47,166 bases of DNA from Chara braunii (Eukaryota; Streptophyta; Charophyceae; Charales; Characeae): NCBI GenBank assembly GCA_003427395.1, contig BFEA01000330.1, positions 1,465,658 through 1,512,823 of the forward strand. The letters run 5' to 3'. The notes under the pieces are model-generated. The model saw nothing but the letters and a program-made list of their open reading frames with translations. It was not told the origin of the DNA and ran no database searches. A program made the position numbers and the translations under genes. Positions 1 through 12,267 of the stretch are shown here, one piece after another (the stretch's first letter is position 1; the number at the start of each line of letters is the position of its first letter).

Positions 1-48
<48 letters not shown>
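1..48. repeat. (GA)n microsatellite at window edge
   Basis: Uninterrupted GA dinucleotides. The opposite end of the window (47101-47166) is also GA, so the window is bounded by the same microsatellite type that recurs throughout it. Confidence 0.95.
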
Positions 49-51
<3 letters not shown>

Positions 52-203
52 TTTTTTTTTTTTTGAAAACTCGAATTCAACACATATGCATTATGTTTGG
101 GGGACGTTGGTAGCTATCAAGAGTGATGGCGGAGGAAGCTTGCACAAACCCAAAGTGAAATAGTTGGGCTATCTTGATTTCATAAAATTATGATTTTATC
201 AAA

Positions 204-245
204 AGGGACATTTTTGTTTTTTTGAACGAAATCAAAACATTGTTT
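204..245 (+). repeat. Fragment resembling the arm of the foldback family seen at 2374-2731
   Basis: A GGGACAT, T-rich, TTTTTTTGAACGAAAT string matches the outer arm of the foldback element at 2374 with differences. It lies left of the adapter junction at 309-346, so its physical link to the rest of the window is uncertain. The rest of 49-308 shows nothing recognisable. Confidence 0.35.
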
Positions 246-308
246 TTTTGCCTCTTTGGTCATGGTTTTCGAACAAATTGTGACAGACCCTGCCAGACAG
301 TGTATGGG

Positions 309-346
309 CTGTCTCTTATACACATCTAGATGTGTATAAGAGACAG
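309..346. other. Nextera/Tn5 mate-pair junction adapter (sequencing artefact)
   Basis: The 19-bp Tn5 mosaic end CTGTCTCTTATACACATCT (309-327) is followed directly by its exact reverse complement (328-346). This 38-bp head-to-head arrangement is the circularisation junction made by Nextera mate-pair libraries, not genomic DNA. In such a read the two sides come from opposite ends of one library fragment, so bases 1-308 and 347 onward may not be neighbours in the genome. Confidence 0.97.
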
Positions 347-369
347 GGGGTAAGGGGTAAGGGGTAAGG
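347..369. repeat. Short (GGGGTAA)3 run
   Basis: Three 7-bp GGGGTAA units start immediately after the adapter junction and decay into GGAGTTAGGGG. Too short and not a standard telomere register. From here to about 760 I see nothing else. Confidence 0.7.
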
Positions 370-761
370 AGTTAGGGGTGAAGGTTAAATGATTATGTTA
401 AGAAGGTGTGCGTTTATACAAGGGCACGAAATATGAATGACTATGTATAAACTATTTTCAGGTCTCAATTAAGGGGATTTCGTCGATTTATGTGGGATCT
501 TCGTATACTACAAACACTTGCCTCAAAATATAAAACATTTTCATCCAGTTTCACGTTGCATCTCAATCACAAGTTATGTGTCCTGTACAACTAAGATTTG
601 TTTCATGCAACGTCATTTTTTACCTTGTGTAATTGCATCGATAATCCGCAATACTCTTGCAAGCTCATCTTCTTTTGCAATCCTCTCTATTTGTGGTCAC
701 CGCATGATCGTCTCATCTACTCGGACAACTGTTCTAACCGACGCATTCATACACGAATTAA

Positions 762-1503
762 TATTTATCTATTCCACAACAACTACATTGAAAACAATTC
801 CGCATCATATCTTCTTAACGTCATTTGAGGAGAAGGTCAATGGCAACAGACAACCTCTAACCAACAGGGATGCATATGTGAGCATAAACACACCATATTC
901 GTTAACGTCAAGTTTCTTCGGGATGCTTTCCACTACCCATGTATTGTTGAATAGTTTGGTATCAATCTCTTTACCTTGTTCAATCGATCTCATGTAGAAG
1001 AACTTTACGAACCCTGTTGTCACCTTTTTCACGAGTGTCACATCAGTTATTAGCGAGTCGTAGTACTCGAATTTCCTATGCTTCAAGTTTGCCACCACGA
1101 GTGTCCAACGTTGCTTGTGTGCCACATGGAAAAGTGCGATAATTAAGTTTATGTTGCTAATCACAACCTCTGTGATAAATTTACGAACTTCACCGTATTG
1201 AAACTTCATATTGTTAACGAATAGTCTGATGCAAAAGAATGAGATAAGAGTTATTGTCCTTGGGATATGACTCCTTCCTGTCTTATCCACAGTCTCGTCC
1301 TTTCAGTCGTATTCTGAGTGATTCACACGACACTCGTTGTCTAGTCAGATGAGGTTAAGATAAAAAATAATTATCCCCTCGTTCAACCATTTCCTATTGA
1401 TCATAAGAAAGTTGACATCGTTAACTATCAATTTCAATTTATTTATTTTTTCTTTATTGAACGAGCTCGCTATGATGTCTTTATTCCCGAGTTTCACTTA
1501 CAA
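762..1503 (-). pseudogene. Ulp1-like cysteine protease (C48 family) remnant, catalytically dead
   Basis: Read on the minus strand in one frame from about 1503 down to 762, the translation follows the Ulp1/SENP peptidase fold. Near the start is a RKWLNEGIIIFYLNLI segment, where the family has WLND.IN.YL. It continues with FVNNMKFQYGEVRKF, then KQRWTLVVANL (family HW), EYYDSL with the Asp retained, IPKKLDVNEYGVFML (family PxQxNxxDCGvF), and a tail KKI-stop-CGIVFNVVVVE. Three of the four catalytic residues are gone: His is Arg, Gln is Lys, and Cys is Tyr. Three in-frame stops interrupt the frame, two before the GTG-started 161-codon open stretch (805-1290) and one at its end. Ulp1 domains are often carried by plant MULE, CACTA and other transposons, so a transposon origin is likely, but no transposase is visible next to it. 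No intact start, promoter or partner gene was seen. Confidence 0.72.
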
Positions 1504-2040
1504 TCGTCTGGGTGCCTTCATCTTCTACTCTATCAAGTTTGTTGTGGCCAAGAGCATTATCCATCATGTTTGCGCATTCGGTTATCCTCCATTTTCGTTT
1601 GTATTGCACACAACAAAGCGGTATGTTTGTAATGTGAGTTACTATTACAATATATGAGGTTCTAGCCACACTTTTCGAATTCGGTTTGTAGTGCTTTAAC
1701 GCATGATGATGATTTTCCTAAATGTGGATAGGGTGTTTGTACGCAAATTTGAGTTTACATAGTTGCTATCGACATAATCATATATCTTGTTTGTTGTGTT
1801 TTTTATTACTATTATTGTTTGATGTAACATTTTTTATTATGTATACGGATCATGACACTTATAGATGATTCATCGACGATGTTATATGTTTGGGGGATCC
1901 TCTCACAATTGATCATAACACTTATAGAGGGGGGAGAATGCTGTATTAAAAAAATGAGATTGCGGGAGATAAAGAGATATGTAGATTAATAGACGTATTG
2001 ATAGATGAACTCATACATCAACAATTTGAGGTCAAGATAG
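1504..2040. other. No recognisable feature
   Basis: AT-rich sequence upstream (minus-strand sense) of the Ulp1-like remnant. Any N-terminal part of that gene should lie here, but I could not follow the frame beyond about 1503. Confidence 0.5.
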
Positions 2041-2071
2041 AAAGAGAGAGGGGGGAGGGTGGGGGGGGGGG

Positions 2072-2104
<33 letters not shown>
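2041..2104. repeat. G-run plus (GA)n
   Basis: An AG-rich stretch containing an 11-base G run at about 2060-2070 is followed by GA repeats: a purine-only strand of about 60 bases. Confidence 0.9.
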
Positions 2105-2106
<2 letters not shown>

Positions 2107-2245
2107 GTACGCCCAATAACATGTATCACAAGATTCACAACACTTTAATGTGATATCCTCTCAAAATATTGTAGAATTTGTTATGTCATTTATAATCTTC
2201 GTCTCAATGGAACGTATGAGAAGTCTCTCTCTACAAACATACATA

Positions 2246-2313
2246 CACACGTATACACACACACACATACATGTGCATACATACACACACATACACACAC
2301 ACACACACACACA
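2246..2313. repeat. (CA)n/(TA) compound microsatellite
   Basis: ACAC/CATA repeats interrupted by TG and TA steps. Open frames across it on both strands are repeat translations only. Confidence 0.9.
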
Positions 2314-2373
2314 TATATACGCACTACCCTTTTCATATCTTTGCACATTCATCCTTTGTCTTTTAACTGCCAT

Positions 2374-2731
2374 TTAGTCAAAATGGACATCGTTTATTTT
2401 TTGAACGAAATTGAAACTGAGTTTTGTAGCTGAAAACTCGTCAAAATTTGTTGTTCCTGAGGGTCCAGCGTTTTACAAATGCTGGACCCCCTGGCTGTAC
2501 ATTGACCTAGCTTGAGACCAGGCACTTCCAGGCAGGACTGCCTGGAGGTGCCTGGTCTCAGTCCTGGCTGGAGATGCCTGGTCTCAAGCTAGGTCCATGT
2601 ACAACCAGGGGGTCTAGCGTTTGTTTGTAAAACGCAAGACCCCGAGGAACAACAAATTTTGACGAGTTTTCTACTAAAAAACTCAATTTCAATTTCGCTC
2701 AAAAAATCAAAAATGTCAATTTTGACGAAAT
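2374..2731. mobile_element. Foldback element with ~170-bp inverted arms
   Basis: The left half (from TAGTCAAAATGGACAT at 2374) and the reverse complement of the right half (to TTTTGACGAAAT near 2731) align over about 170 bp per arm with close to 90% identity by eye. Both contain AACGAAATTGAAA or its near match, the block CGTCAAAATTTGTTGTTCC, and a GGGTCTAGCG/GGGTCCAGCG block. The centre holds a 21-bp perfect palindrome arm beginning GACCTAGCTTGAGACC, and nested CCAGGCA/TGCCTGG repeats. No coding sequence is present. Half copies occur at 45777-45905 (+), within 37385-37445 (-), and perhaps at 204-245. This fits a foldback or MULE-type non-autonomous DNA element. No target duplication could be fixed. 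Confidence 0.75.
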
Positions 2732-3178
2732 GGTCGTTTTTTTACCTTTTCTCTTGTGGAGCGTCTGAGGAGTCTCTCTCCTCCGCCCGTTTCTTTTTGC
2801 TCCTCGATATCTTCCGCAATATCTTCACCGTCATCATGCCTCTCTGCACGTACGTCATTCTCTTCCTCCCTCTTGGAAACACAATTAATCACATAGTAGG
2901 ATGTGGTTCACCCCTCGAGATTCTTCCTTTATTCATTTTCCATATCAATTAACACTTTCATCATCTCATAAGAGTTTTCATGTACCTCATCTACGAATTT
3001 TATACACACACCTGGTTGCATTCCCTTCGCAACCACACCCCTCGTTGTGTTACCAGACTTGTCACCAATTCATAAAGTGGACAACAAATAAACCAACAAT
3101 GAGAAAAAAAAGTCAAAAAAAAAATCCAAGGGGTCTTAAACCCCAAGGAAAAAGTGTGTTTTTATGTGAAATTCACTC
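2732..3178. other. No recognisable feature
   Basis: Ordinary mixed-composition sequence with short open frames that match no family I know. Confidence 0.5.
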
Positions 3179-3226
3179 TTTTCAGTTTTCAGGATTTTCA
3201 GGATTTTCAGGATTTTTAGGATTTTT
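3179..3226. repeat. 9-bp minisatellite (TTTTCAGGA)n
   Basis: About five TTTTCAGGA units, the last two decayed to TTTTTAGGA and TTTTTCAAGG. The forward reading gives an FSG repeat, which I do not regard as coding. Confidence 0.85.
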
Positions 3227-6200
3227 CAAGGCTCGTCAAAACAGTTAACTCCAAGACCCCAACAAACACTCGACTTGGTACACACAGAGTCACAGACCTT
3301 GACTAAAAATAAAACAGGGCCAAAAACAAAACAATGCTAAGATAGGGTAGATGGTAGTTGTTATACCTTAGGTGTAGAGTTGGGTGTTGAGTGCAAATTG
3401 GACATACAATATTGAAATTTTATTGATCGTGGCGACAGATAGGCCGCATTGTCAATTATCTTTTTTTTTTTTTTTCATTAGTGCTTTGAAGTGTATTTCC
3501 ACTTTCAAGTTCAGATTGAGACTATTTTACTTTTTGTGTATGATGCAATTTTGATTATGTCTCCCACTTTTAATCATTATCCTTTAAGTTCGGTTAGTTG
3601 ATAAAAAAATCCAAACAAGTGTTATGGGAAGAGACTTGACCAAAATGGTAGCACAATAAAAAATTTTAAGGCAGACTGTTTTTTCGGGGGCCTAACCACC
3701 TAACTTGTGCCCAGACACATGCCCGATTGCCCGGTTGGGATGACCCTTGGTATGTGTCCCAAATAACCCTAGTGCCAAAAAAAAAAACTTTTAAAAAAAT
3801 GATAATTCAAAAAAATTCAAAAAACAAATATGTTATGTAAAATTGCAATGCAAACGACTTTTGGTAGAGGATCACATCATAATTATTCACTTAATCGAAG
3901 ACAAAAAAAAAAAACATAATAGAACCACACTAAGGCAAACATTATAAAACCAATTTAAACAGGTTTAGCCCCTTTAAAACCAATTTAGACCCCCTTTCAC
4001 CCCCCTTAACAGCAAACACTATAAAAAAAAGTGAGCTCGGATTTCGGGTAAAAAAAACACAAAAGAATGCTCGGCAGCCCCTGCAGTCACGCCCCGGTGT
4101 CGGACGGCCGCAGACCGGCCATCCACCCGACATACAAGGAATTTGTCCCTCAACCGAAAGCCAGTTAAGGATTGTCGCGTACTCTTGTCAGGACTGTCGA
4201 GAAAAACTAGGGGTCCTTAGAGGAACTATAAAATCCCATGCATCAACCATAAAAACTAACCTTTGAAATTAATGAGATAAACGGTGACCTGTACCGCGCC
4301 TGACACCTACCTATTTTATCTGTTCAGGGGCTATCTCTAAGTCCGACGGTTCTGGGGCGAGGGTACGGTACTTTCTACGCTGACCAATCGACGGAAAGTG
4401 AGGCCTCAATTTACGTTTAATCTAATAAAGAAATAAAAAATGGGTGAATGAATTAAAAATAATAAAAAAGGAAAGAAACAAATGATTATTTTATTATTTA
4501 ACGAAATTTTATCAGATTCTGCCTTTGATGAATTTAACCAAAAATTATATGTTTATCCCCCTTCATCTATTTAAACGGATTTCTGTTATTTATACCCCCC
4601 GCTGGACTTCGTCTGATTTCTTTGATTATCACCCTCGCTATATTTTGGGTATTAGGAGTGAGCGGGGTCCGTATTTTTTGGGGCATTGGTAACATCGGCA
4701 GGTGAAGGTTGCTGCAGTTCGAAACAACTAGGTCAGGTATACTGGTTCGGAAATTATAAAAGCCACAACTGTTCGGGACTTATAATTCAGGTACAGTGTC
4801 TGACTCGGGACGGCACCTGACCAATCGACGCAGCTATTCCAGGGCACTATACTTGCTGTGACTTAAAGGCCTGAGACAACTTACTCGATTAGTGGTTACA
4901 CCTGCTTTAATTCGCGCCCAGGACCAGGCCTACTACCGATGGTAAATGCATCTGGCCAGAGGGCCTAGAAGGACTGGTACCAACGGTACCAGCACTCTGT
5001 TTTGTACCTGACCAAGCGATGCAGTGGAACTGGAGGGTTTGGTTCTGCCTAATGCAGCAGCAGAATATAGAGGGAATGGGCATTTGAAAAGACAATGGGG
5101 GGGAAACAAGGGGGGTTGGACACTGTGTGTCTGGTGTACGCAGCGGTGAGTGCACTTCGACCAGAGAAGGGGGTATCGGACAAGAGGAACGGGTCAGGCG
5201 CCCTCAACGCCCGCCCAGTTCAGATGAAGGACGTGGCGAAGAGGTGCACTGATGCGGTATCGTGAACTGCGAAGTACATAGCAACACGACGCATGAGAAA
5301 AGGGAAAAACTTCTGGATGTGGCAGACAGGGGAAGCGTGCCAGGTGTACTCCGCATTCAGAGCATGTGTGCTCAGAGCTCGCCTGTTCGGAAACCCACTC
5401 AGTATGAGGGAAACACTGGCGCGTGGTTGGAGTACGCCGCGCCCAACTCAGTTCGGAATGCTCCGTGTGTGCGGGGTCAGTGCGAGTCGGTCAAGATTGG
5501 AATGACTTAGTTGATGAAGGGGGATGGGCACGGTGAGGGAGAGAAGACGCGAGCTACAGACAGTAGGGAGGACGGGGCAGCGTACCAGGCGCACGCAGCT
5601 TGAAAACAAGTCGAACAGGATTGATGACCTGTTGGGGGAGTGAGGCGAGGAAAGCTTCTGTCGCGCGCTGTATCTGGGAGGATGAGCATGCAAGTAGAGA
5701 GCGGGATGACGCAGCCGACGCCTTCAGCCATTTGCATGTTGGGCGAGTAGGGCGGATCAGAGGTGAGGTTTAAGGCTCCGCACGCTGCGTGCTCGGGACC
5801 CGTTTAGTCGAACGGATCTGCAATCTGCTGAGCACTAAAACAACTAATCGAGCGAGTTATGGCTATGGTAAGGACCCCAAAGATAGTCGACAAGGCGACT
5901 GAATGAGATTGAAGAGCTCAAACTATCAAGGTAAGCACAGGGGAGATAGAGTAAGGGGTGAACAGAGGAAGGTCTAGAGAACGAAGATACGACAAGGTGG
6001 AACTCAGAACACTCTGCATCTTGTAAGGCGCGATGCCCCTTTTCCAGCCGTCATTGCAATATCATCCCCGTCACCTCTACAAGAGTCGAGGACGCCCTCA
6101 ATACATAGGGGATAAATAGTCAGAGAATGAAAATTTCATCTTTCCTCCTGGAAAACGACAACGACGAATGGTGTAATGATCATCCCTCATAGGGAAGGTA

Positions 6201-8889
6201 GGTCGAGCAGCCTGTGAAGAGAGACAAAAACGGGTGACAGTAGGTATCTCGGGAGAGAGTGGGAGAATGAGTGTCAGAGTGCTTTAGGATGCAAGCGAGG
6301 ACGAACCTGTAGGAGAGAAGGAAGGGGAAAAGACTGTGAGAGAAGGAGGTGACGAGAGAGGAGGAGATCGTGCAGCGGGGAGAGCTAGAGAGATAGAGCG
6401 CACAAGGGAAACATAATTTGTAATATACTAACCCATGTAATACAAATGAACCGCCCAGAATCGCACACGCATCTTTTCCTTGGAAAGGTGATCTCCCATT
6501 CCTGATTAGTGACTAGGCGGGAAAATACCCCTTTAAAAATTGCGAATGAACCTATCAACTCACTCCAGATTGAAGATACTTATTTGACTAGTCAAATCTT
6601 GTAGGGAGTTTGTGAGAAAGAAGGGGGCATCCGGGAGCCAATGAGGAAAAAAAAAAATCAGTGAGGGATTAAAAGGGATGGTCTGGAGTCTCGATCGTGG
6701 GACCGTTCAGATCGTCGGACATCTCGGAAGCCAAAAGTTTCCGATTGGTTACGGGACTACAGAATACGATTCACAAAACGACTCGCTAGACTTCTTTGAG
6801 TCGAGCTTGTGATCAGCCTCTGGGGTATTTTAAATCTAGGTTTGCAGAATGACACGCTGGTTTACCCGGAATCGAGCTTATTGATTGACCGCTGAAATGT
6901 TATGAATCTACGTCTACTAAACCAGAGCCTGTCGAATGGTCTTCGGGTACATTTTGACTGGTAGTCATTAATTGGCTTGCCATTATCGGGCAACGCTTAA
7001 AATTTTCCTTTCCTCTCTGCTTAATTCATTTTGTCATTGCGCATTTTTTTCCTTTATTTATTTAATCGGTTAAGGGGCTTCCCCAACTATCAAACTAAGG
7101 GAGGAGAAAGGGGAAAGAGAGAGAGGGATGTTTCAATGTTTCTGGGATGATTGAAGAGTCGAGATCCATCGGATTCAGTGCTCTCTGGAATCTGTAAATC
7201 GGACTCGGACTATCTCGGTCGGAGAGCCATAATTCAGTATGTGTGATGTGGGAGCCCGCAACTTGGCCGATCAACAATTTTCGTTCTTCTCACTTGGAAC
7301 AAAACCATCTACGAAATAACCTTTCCTAGTGACTGTGTATCGAATCTGCACCCATGCTCCTCAATGGTAATCAGGTGCATGTGAAATAAAGACAATGGGG
7401 GGGGGTTGTCTGCCCTGTGCCATCTTCCGCTCATTGGTCTTCGTCATTGTTTATTTTACTCCGACGGGGTACATGTGTATTGGATATTGATGATTGAGTA
7501 CCGAATGGTCCTTGGTTAAGCAGAGCACCGACAGATCGACCACTGAATGATCATTGGCGACACAAGGGATTGACCGATCAAGAACTGACAATTCGTTGAC
7601 CGAACAAAAAGAAAGAAGAAGGAGAGTGTTACAGGGTGAACTGACAGGGGGAAAGGGCCCCTGGTGCCATCGTTGTGGTTTGGGCCCTTGCCCCCTGTTC
7701 CTTTGTTGATTCTCAATTGTTGAAATCCCCTTCCAATCTAATGAAACGAACATTCCAAACTCACATCGAAAACCAGCCACTACATCTTAGTCACCTGGAC
7801 AGAACTACAAACGTACTCTTCGAATCGCTGAGGACCTCTGAAGCGGATGCAGTGAGTGACAGGTACTGTAGTCCTTGGCTTCAGCGAATGGTAGGCAACC
7901 CCTCTCCGGGTTTCCCCACACCGGTGTCAGGCCGGGTGAGAACATCTTCCTATATTTTAATCACCATAAGTGTACAACTTTGTATCATGGGAGCACATTT
8001 GATGATAGTGAAACTCGATTGCTTGGTTGATTATTTCCTATTAAAATTTTGTCGCAACTTGTCGACTTCATTTCAAGTTTTTTATTTTTAATTAACAGGT
8101 ACCATATGCAGCGTCACTTGTACGCAAAATACCACAATATCGTTTATAGCATGAACAGGATGAGGTAATACATCAATGTGCAATGACAACACTCGAAGAA
8201 TAATGGTGAGATGGCTATAAAATTTATTGCATTTGTACTTTTTTTTTATAAATTTGCTACTATATTTGTGTGTTTCTTCTGGTTTTTGTTAAAATTATGT
8301 ACATTGTGAATTGCAAAGCATGAACGTGTCATACTAAATGTCACGACTTCTCCTTCCAAGGTCAGTTATTTGTTGACTTATATCGAGCAATGATTATTAG
8401 TGTGTGTTAGTAGTCATACTTAGTTCAAAGCTTTGTATTTGTTTTTTGATATTTCTCATATATGCTAATTTTTCATTGAGCTATATGTTCCTTATAAAAT
8501 TTATATTCTCCATGCTTGGTTCTTGGCAATTGACATTGAGTGTGAACTAATTGCTGGTTTCGTTTTTTCAATAGATAAGTATGTACTATTTTTTTTTATT
8601 ATTTTTTTTTGTATTCTCAATGCTTGGTTCGCCTAAAGACTCTAAACTTAGCCTTGTCTTTTGGGTCGGCTTCCACTCCGCCTGCATCAGACGAACCACT
8701 ATGTAATTTTCATTTTATGTTTCTTTTATTTTTTCTTCTCATGCAGGTTTTGTTTCACACAAAGTTAATGTTCCTATTCACTGTTTCAACCTTTTTCCAG
8801 ATGATAAGTTTTGCACTTATTTTTATCTTGTTTTAATTTTGTATCTACATACAAAATTGAAGTCATTTTTTAATCTCTTTTTAATTTTG
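3227..8889. other. Long stretch without a supportable gene
   Basis: 5.6 kb with poly-A/T tracts (3460-3475, 3777-3787, 3903-3914) and a purine-rich, CpG-containing part (about 5100-6420). Around 3690-3910, GC-rich text followed by A-runs and an ACAAATATGTTATG string faintly recalls the E/F MITE core, but it is too diverged to call. Between 4380 and 5040 the phrase CTGACCAATCGACG (or CTGACCAAGCGATGC) recurs three times. I recognise no protein family, splice structure or RNA gene. Confidence 0.5.
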
Positions 8890-9775
8890 TTTTTACTTAT
8901 CAAATTGGAGTCAAGCCATAAAACGCTCTCTCAATGTCGCTCACGGTCTCACACTCATTGTCATGTCTCCCTCCCCTAAATAGAGGAGCACGGTCTCATT
9001 GTGAAGAGGACTGAATTTAAAGTTCGAATCACATCATAAAAAATACCTATTGTGCACCTTTCCACGAACACGCTCAGATTCAGGCACGAAATTCGATCCT
9101 TTTTGCTAATCCTTTCTCTCTCTCTCGTTCTTTTTTTTTTTTTTTTTTTTTTTCTCTCTCTCTCAACATGTATGCCCCGATGCAGTAGATTTTCTTTCTC
9201 CCTCACGTGCCAAATAGCAGAGAGAGAGAGAGAGAGGGAGAATAACGAGGAAGGAGGTGGACATTTAGGAGGATATGTGGGAGCACATGATGAGGGTGGA
9301 AAATTGAAGTAGATTAGCATGAGGAAAGTAAATGGAAATTGAGTAGTAGTAAAACGAAGACGATTTTTTTTTTCTACATAGTAAATTGAAGTCAAGCCAT
9401 AAAATGCTCTCTCAACGTCGCTTAGGGTCTAAAAATCATTCTTGTGTCTCCCTCCACTGTATAGTAGAGCGAGGTTTCATTGTGAAGAGAACTGAATTTA
9501 GAGTCTGAATCACGGCGTAAAAAATACCTATTGTGCACCTTTTCACGAACACGCACATATTCAAGCATGAAATTCGACCTTTTTTTTTTTTTTTTTTTTT
9601 CCCTCAACGCGTATGCCCCGATGCAGTAGATTCCCTTTCTCCCTCAAATGCCAAATGGCAGAGAGGGAGAGAATGACAAGGAAGGAGGTGGACATTGAGG
9701 GGGAAATATGGGAGCGCATCATGAGGGGGAAATATTGGAGTAGATGAGTATGAGGAAAGTAGATGGATGGAGTAG
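8890..9775. repeat. Tandem duplication, period 481 bp
   Basis: A unit beginning CAAATTGGAGTCAAGCCATAA at 8901 recurs at 9382 as TAAATTGAAGTCAAGCCATAA. The copies share, in order, TCCCTCC...ATAG, CATTGTGAAGAG, ATAAAAAATACCTATTGTGC, CACGAACACGC, TATGCCCCGATGCAGTAGAT, a (GA)n or poly-T tract, GGAAGGAGGTGGACATT and ATGAGGAAAGTA. The main length differences are in the poly-T and GA tracts. No coding content is recognised. Confidence 0.85.
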
Positions 9776-10936
9776 TAGCATGAGTACAAAGACAAAAAAG
9801 TGGCGGTATTGGTGGTTTAACTTCAATCTCAACTCAACTTTTATGTTGTTGTCTTAAATGTGCCACATACTCTAGCAATGGTGGTTTGGTGATAATGAGC
9901 TTTGCTGATTTACTTAATGTCTATTAGCAATCTGAGAATGATTGAGTGATTTAGCAACAACTGCATCTACGTGAATAGAATGCCCAGTCATCACAACTTT
10001 ATCTCAATAAAATTGGCCACGAATACTGCTATAATGATTGAGCATTCTATTTGTGTAACGACAATACTTGGAATAATTAGAAACTTTTGATATATCATTG
10101 GTCAATTGTTTCTTCCAAGAGTTGTGCATGTGTTACAATGTCATTATTTCTCTTTCGCCATCTAAGCAACTAATGTGCATGTATTATCTTTGTTTTTGTC
10201 ATCTTTTTACATGTCTGTATGGTAGGCACTTCTCCTCCGATGTTGATTCAAAATTCTTCATTTCTCAAGTAAACTTTTCCTCACACTACTTCATCAACCA
10301 TGACAGAAAGCTTGTCATTGCGGTTGAACTACATTTTTATTGGGACAAACACCATACGCCCTGCCACTACTATATGTACATGTTCGTTGGAGGGCCCCCG
10401 CTCGGTTCTACTTGAGGACGATGGACAATCGTATCCATCATTGATGTTGTTGGAGTTTGGCGAGGTAATGGGGGTATTATGTTGTGAGACTCATGAAGAG
10501 GAGGAGTGTGTTGTATTTGCGATACATATGTTGTTGCTACATTCTCTTCAATGTCATCGAGGAGGGATGTTGCACCAACCTTCATAGCCAGAAAGTATGG
10601 GAGCATTGATTGATGTTGCACAAGAGACCCATCAACCATATGTTATTACAAAAGAGGGTCCATACATTGAGGTGGTGAGAAAGCTAGAAGCCCAAAGGAG
10701 GAGAGGCCAACAATCCTTTCTCGCGTCTCGTTGTGTCGATTGCGAATATATCTATGTTCTCTCTATGCTGGTTCACTAACATGAGATATGTCGTTGAGTA
10801 AGATTCGGACTTGCATTATTAACTATTCTCCCCCCTCTATGATAAAAATTTATGACATTGTTGATTAACTTTTATGTCAATCGGGCTCAATTCGTAGATT
10901 TGTGAGGACAGTGAAGTCAAGTGTAGATGGATGGAT

Positions 10937-10937
<1 letters not shown>
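9776..10937. other. No recognisable gene
   Basis: Several open frames of 60-105 codons overlap on both strands between 10098 and 10780. None shows a domain I recognise, and open frames on opposite strands compete, so none is called. Confidence 0.5.
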
Positions 10938-10997
<60 letters not shown>

Positions 10998-11132
10998 AAG
11001 AGAAAGAGAAAGAGAAAGAGAGAGAGAGAGAACAAAAATAGACACACGCAGAGATACAAACGGAGAGACAAAGATTTGAACAGACAGATGATGAAAGACA
11101 AACAGACAGGAACAGAGAGAGGGAGTTCAATC

Positions 11133-11201
<69 letters not shown>

Positions 11202-11300
11202 ATTGACAAACACAAGCAAAAATACAAACAGAGAAACAGAGATTTAAACAGACAAATGATGAAAGATAAATAGACAGGAACAAAGAGAGGGAGTCCAACC
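10938..11300. repeat. (GA)n tracts within a ~170-bp duplicated purine-rich unit
   Basis: GA tracts at about 10938-11032 and 11136-11199 are each followed by a related segment: AACAAAAATAGACACACGC...GGGAGTTCAATCTAAG and AACATTGACAAACACAAGC...GGGAGTCCAACCTAAG. The two 110-bp flanks match almost throughout, so the whole unit was duplicated and then the GA tracts changed length. Confidence 0.85.
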
Positions 11301-12120
11301 TAAGTATGGTATCCTTTCACTTAGTACTACGTCGGTGTTGCAAGGCTCTTGAATAGTGTTGTAACATCTTGAGTTGTTTATTTAAAAAATATTATCGGTT
11401 GTGCTGATTCTCCTACTCCTTTGTTTTTCTTTTATTTTTTAATTATTTTTAATAAACAACACAAAATCCAGTCTACCTGCAAATGAAGGTGATAGGAGCG
11501 CCCCGAATTGATAGGGCCCTCGTTGTTGATAGCTCTATTTTATTGGTGTGGAGCAACACTTTGATGGAAAGCATGTCCAGCATCCTTTATCACAACTTTG
11601 AACATGACAGAGAAGTGAAGGAGATGAAGATGCCATTTGCGTCCTAAAAGCTAACGTGGATTTTGTCCACTAGAGAAACCACTAGAGTACTTTTGTCCTG
11701 TTTGCATCCCACCCACTATTAACCCTGCATTTTCCACTATTTTCTTAGCCGATTCTTGTGTCCTCTCTTTTAGTGTCTCTGTATCCTGGCTCGCGATGAT
11801 CTCTCTAGCAACGTTTCAACTCTTAGAAATTTTGAAAAAGTTTTATTAGCGTTTCGTCAATCCTTATAAATTAAAAAAAATAAAATTTTAAAGATTTATG
11901 GTTTTGTAGTACTATGAAGAAGTTCTCTATAAAATCCTAGGCTAGCCAGGACGCCAGGTTCCACCTTGTTTACCTGAGCGGAAGGTCCAAAGGAAAAAAA
12001 TAAATAAACAAAAAATCCAAAAATCTGGAAAAAAAAACATATTATACAAAATATTAATTGATTATTTTTCCCTCAAGGTCACATGAAAATTCTTTACCAA
12101 ATTTACAATAGAAAATAAAA
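11301..12120. other. No recognisable gene
   Basis: AT-rich, with an AAAAATAAATAAACAAAAAATCC low-complexity end near 11995-12020. Nothing assignable. Confidence 0.5.
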
Positions 12121-12132
12121 TATATATGTATG

Positions 12133-12234
12133 CAGGGTTACCGGCGTTCGGGAAGGCCCGAACGCCCGAACCCGAACGCCCGAACGAACAGGACCCCTTC
12201 GGACGGCGTTCGGTCGTTCGGGCCGAATGCGGAC

Positions 12235-12267
<33 letters not shown>

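Noticed and set aside
347-369. Telomeric repeat
   Set aside because: GGGGTAA does not match TTTAGGG, TTAGGG or TTTTAGGG in register, occurs only three times, and adjoins an adapter artefact.
518-997. Plus-strand 159-codon open frame
   Set aside because: It is the antisense shadow of the Ulp1-like remnant, which shows clear family motifs on the minus strand.
10837-11298. Leu-Ser or Arg-Glu repeat proteins (also 44224-44547, 45787-46192, 46744-47028)
   Set aside because: Translations of (GA)n/(CT)n tracts on either strand.
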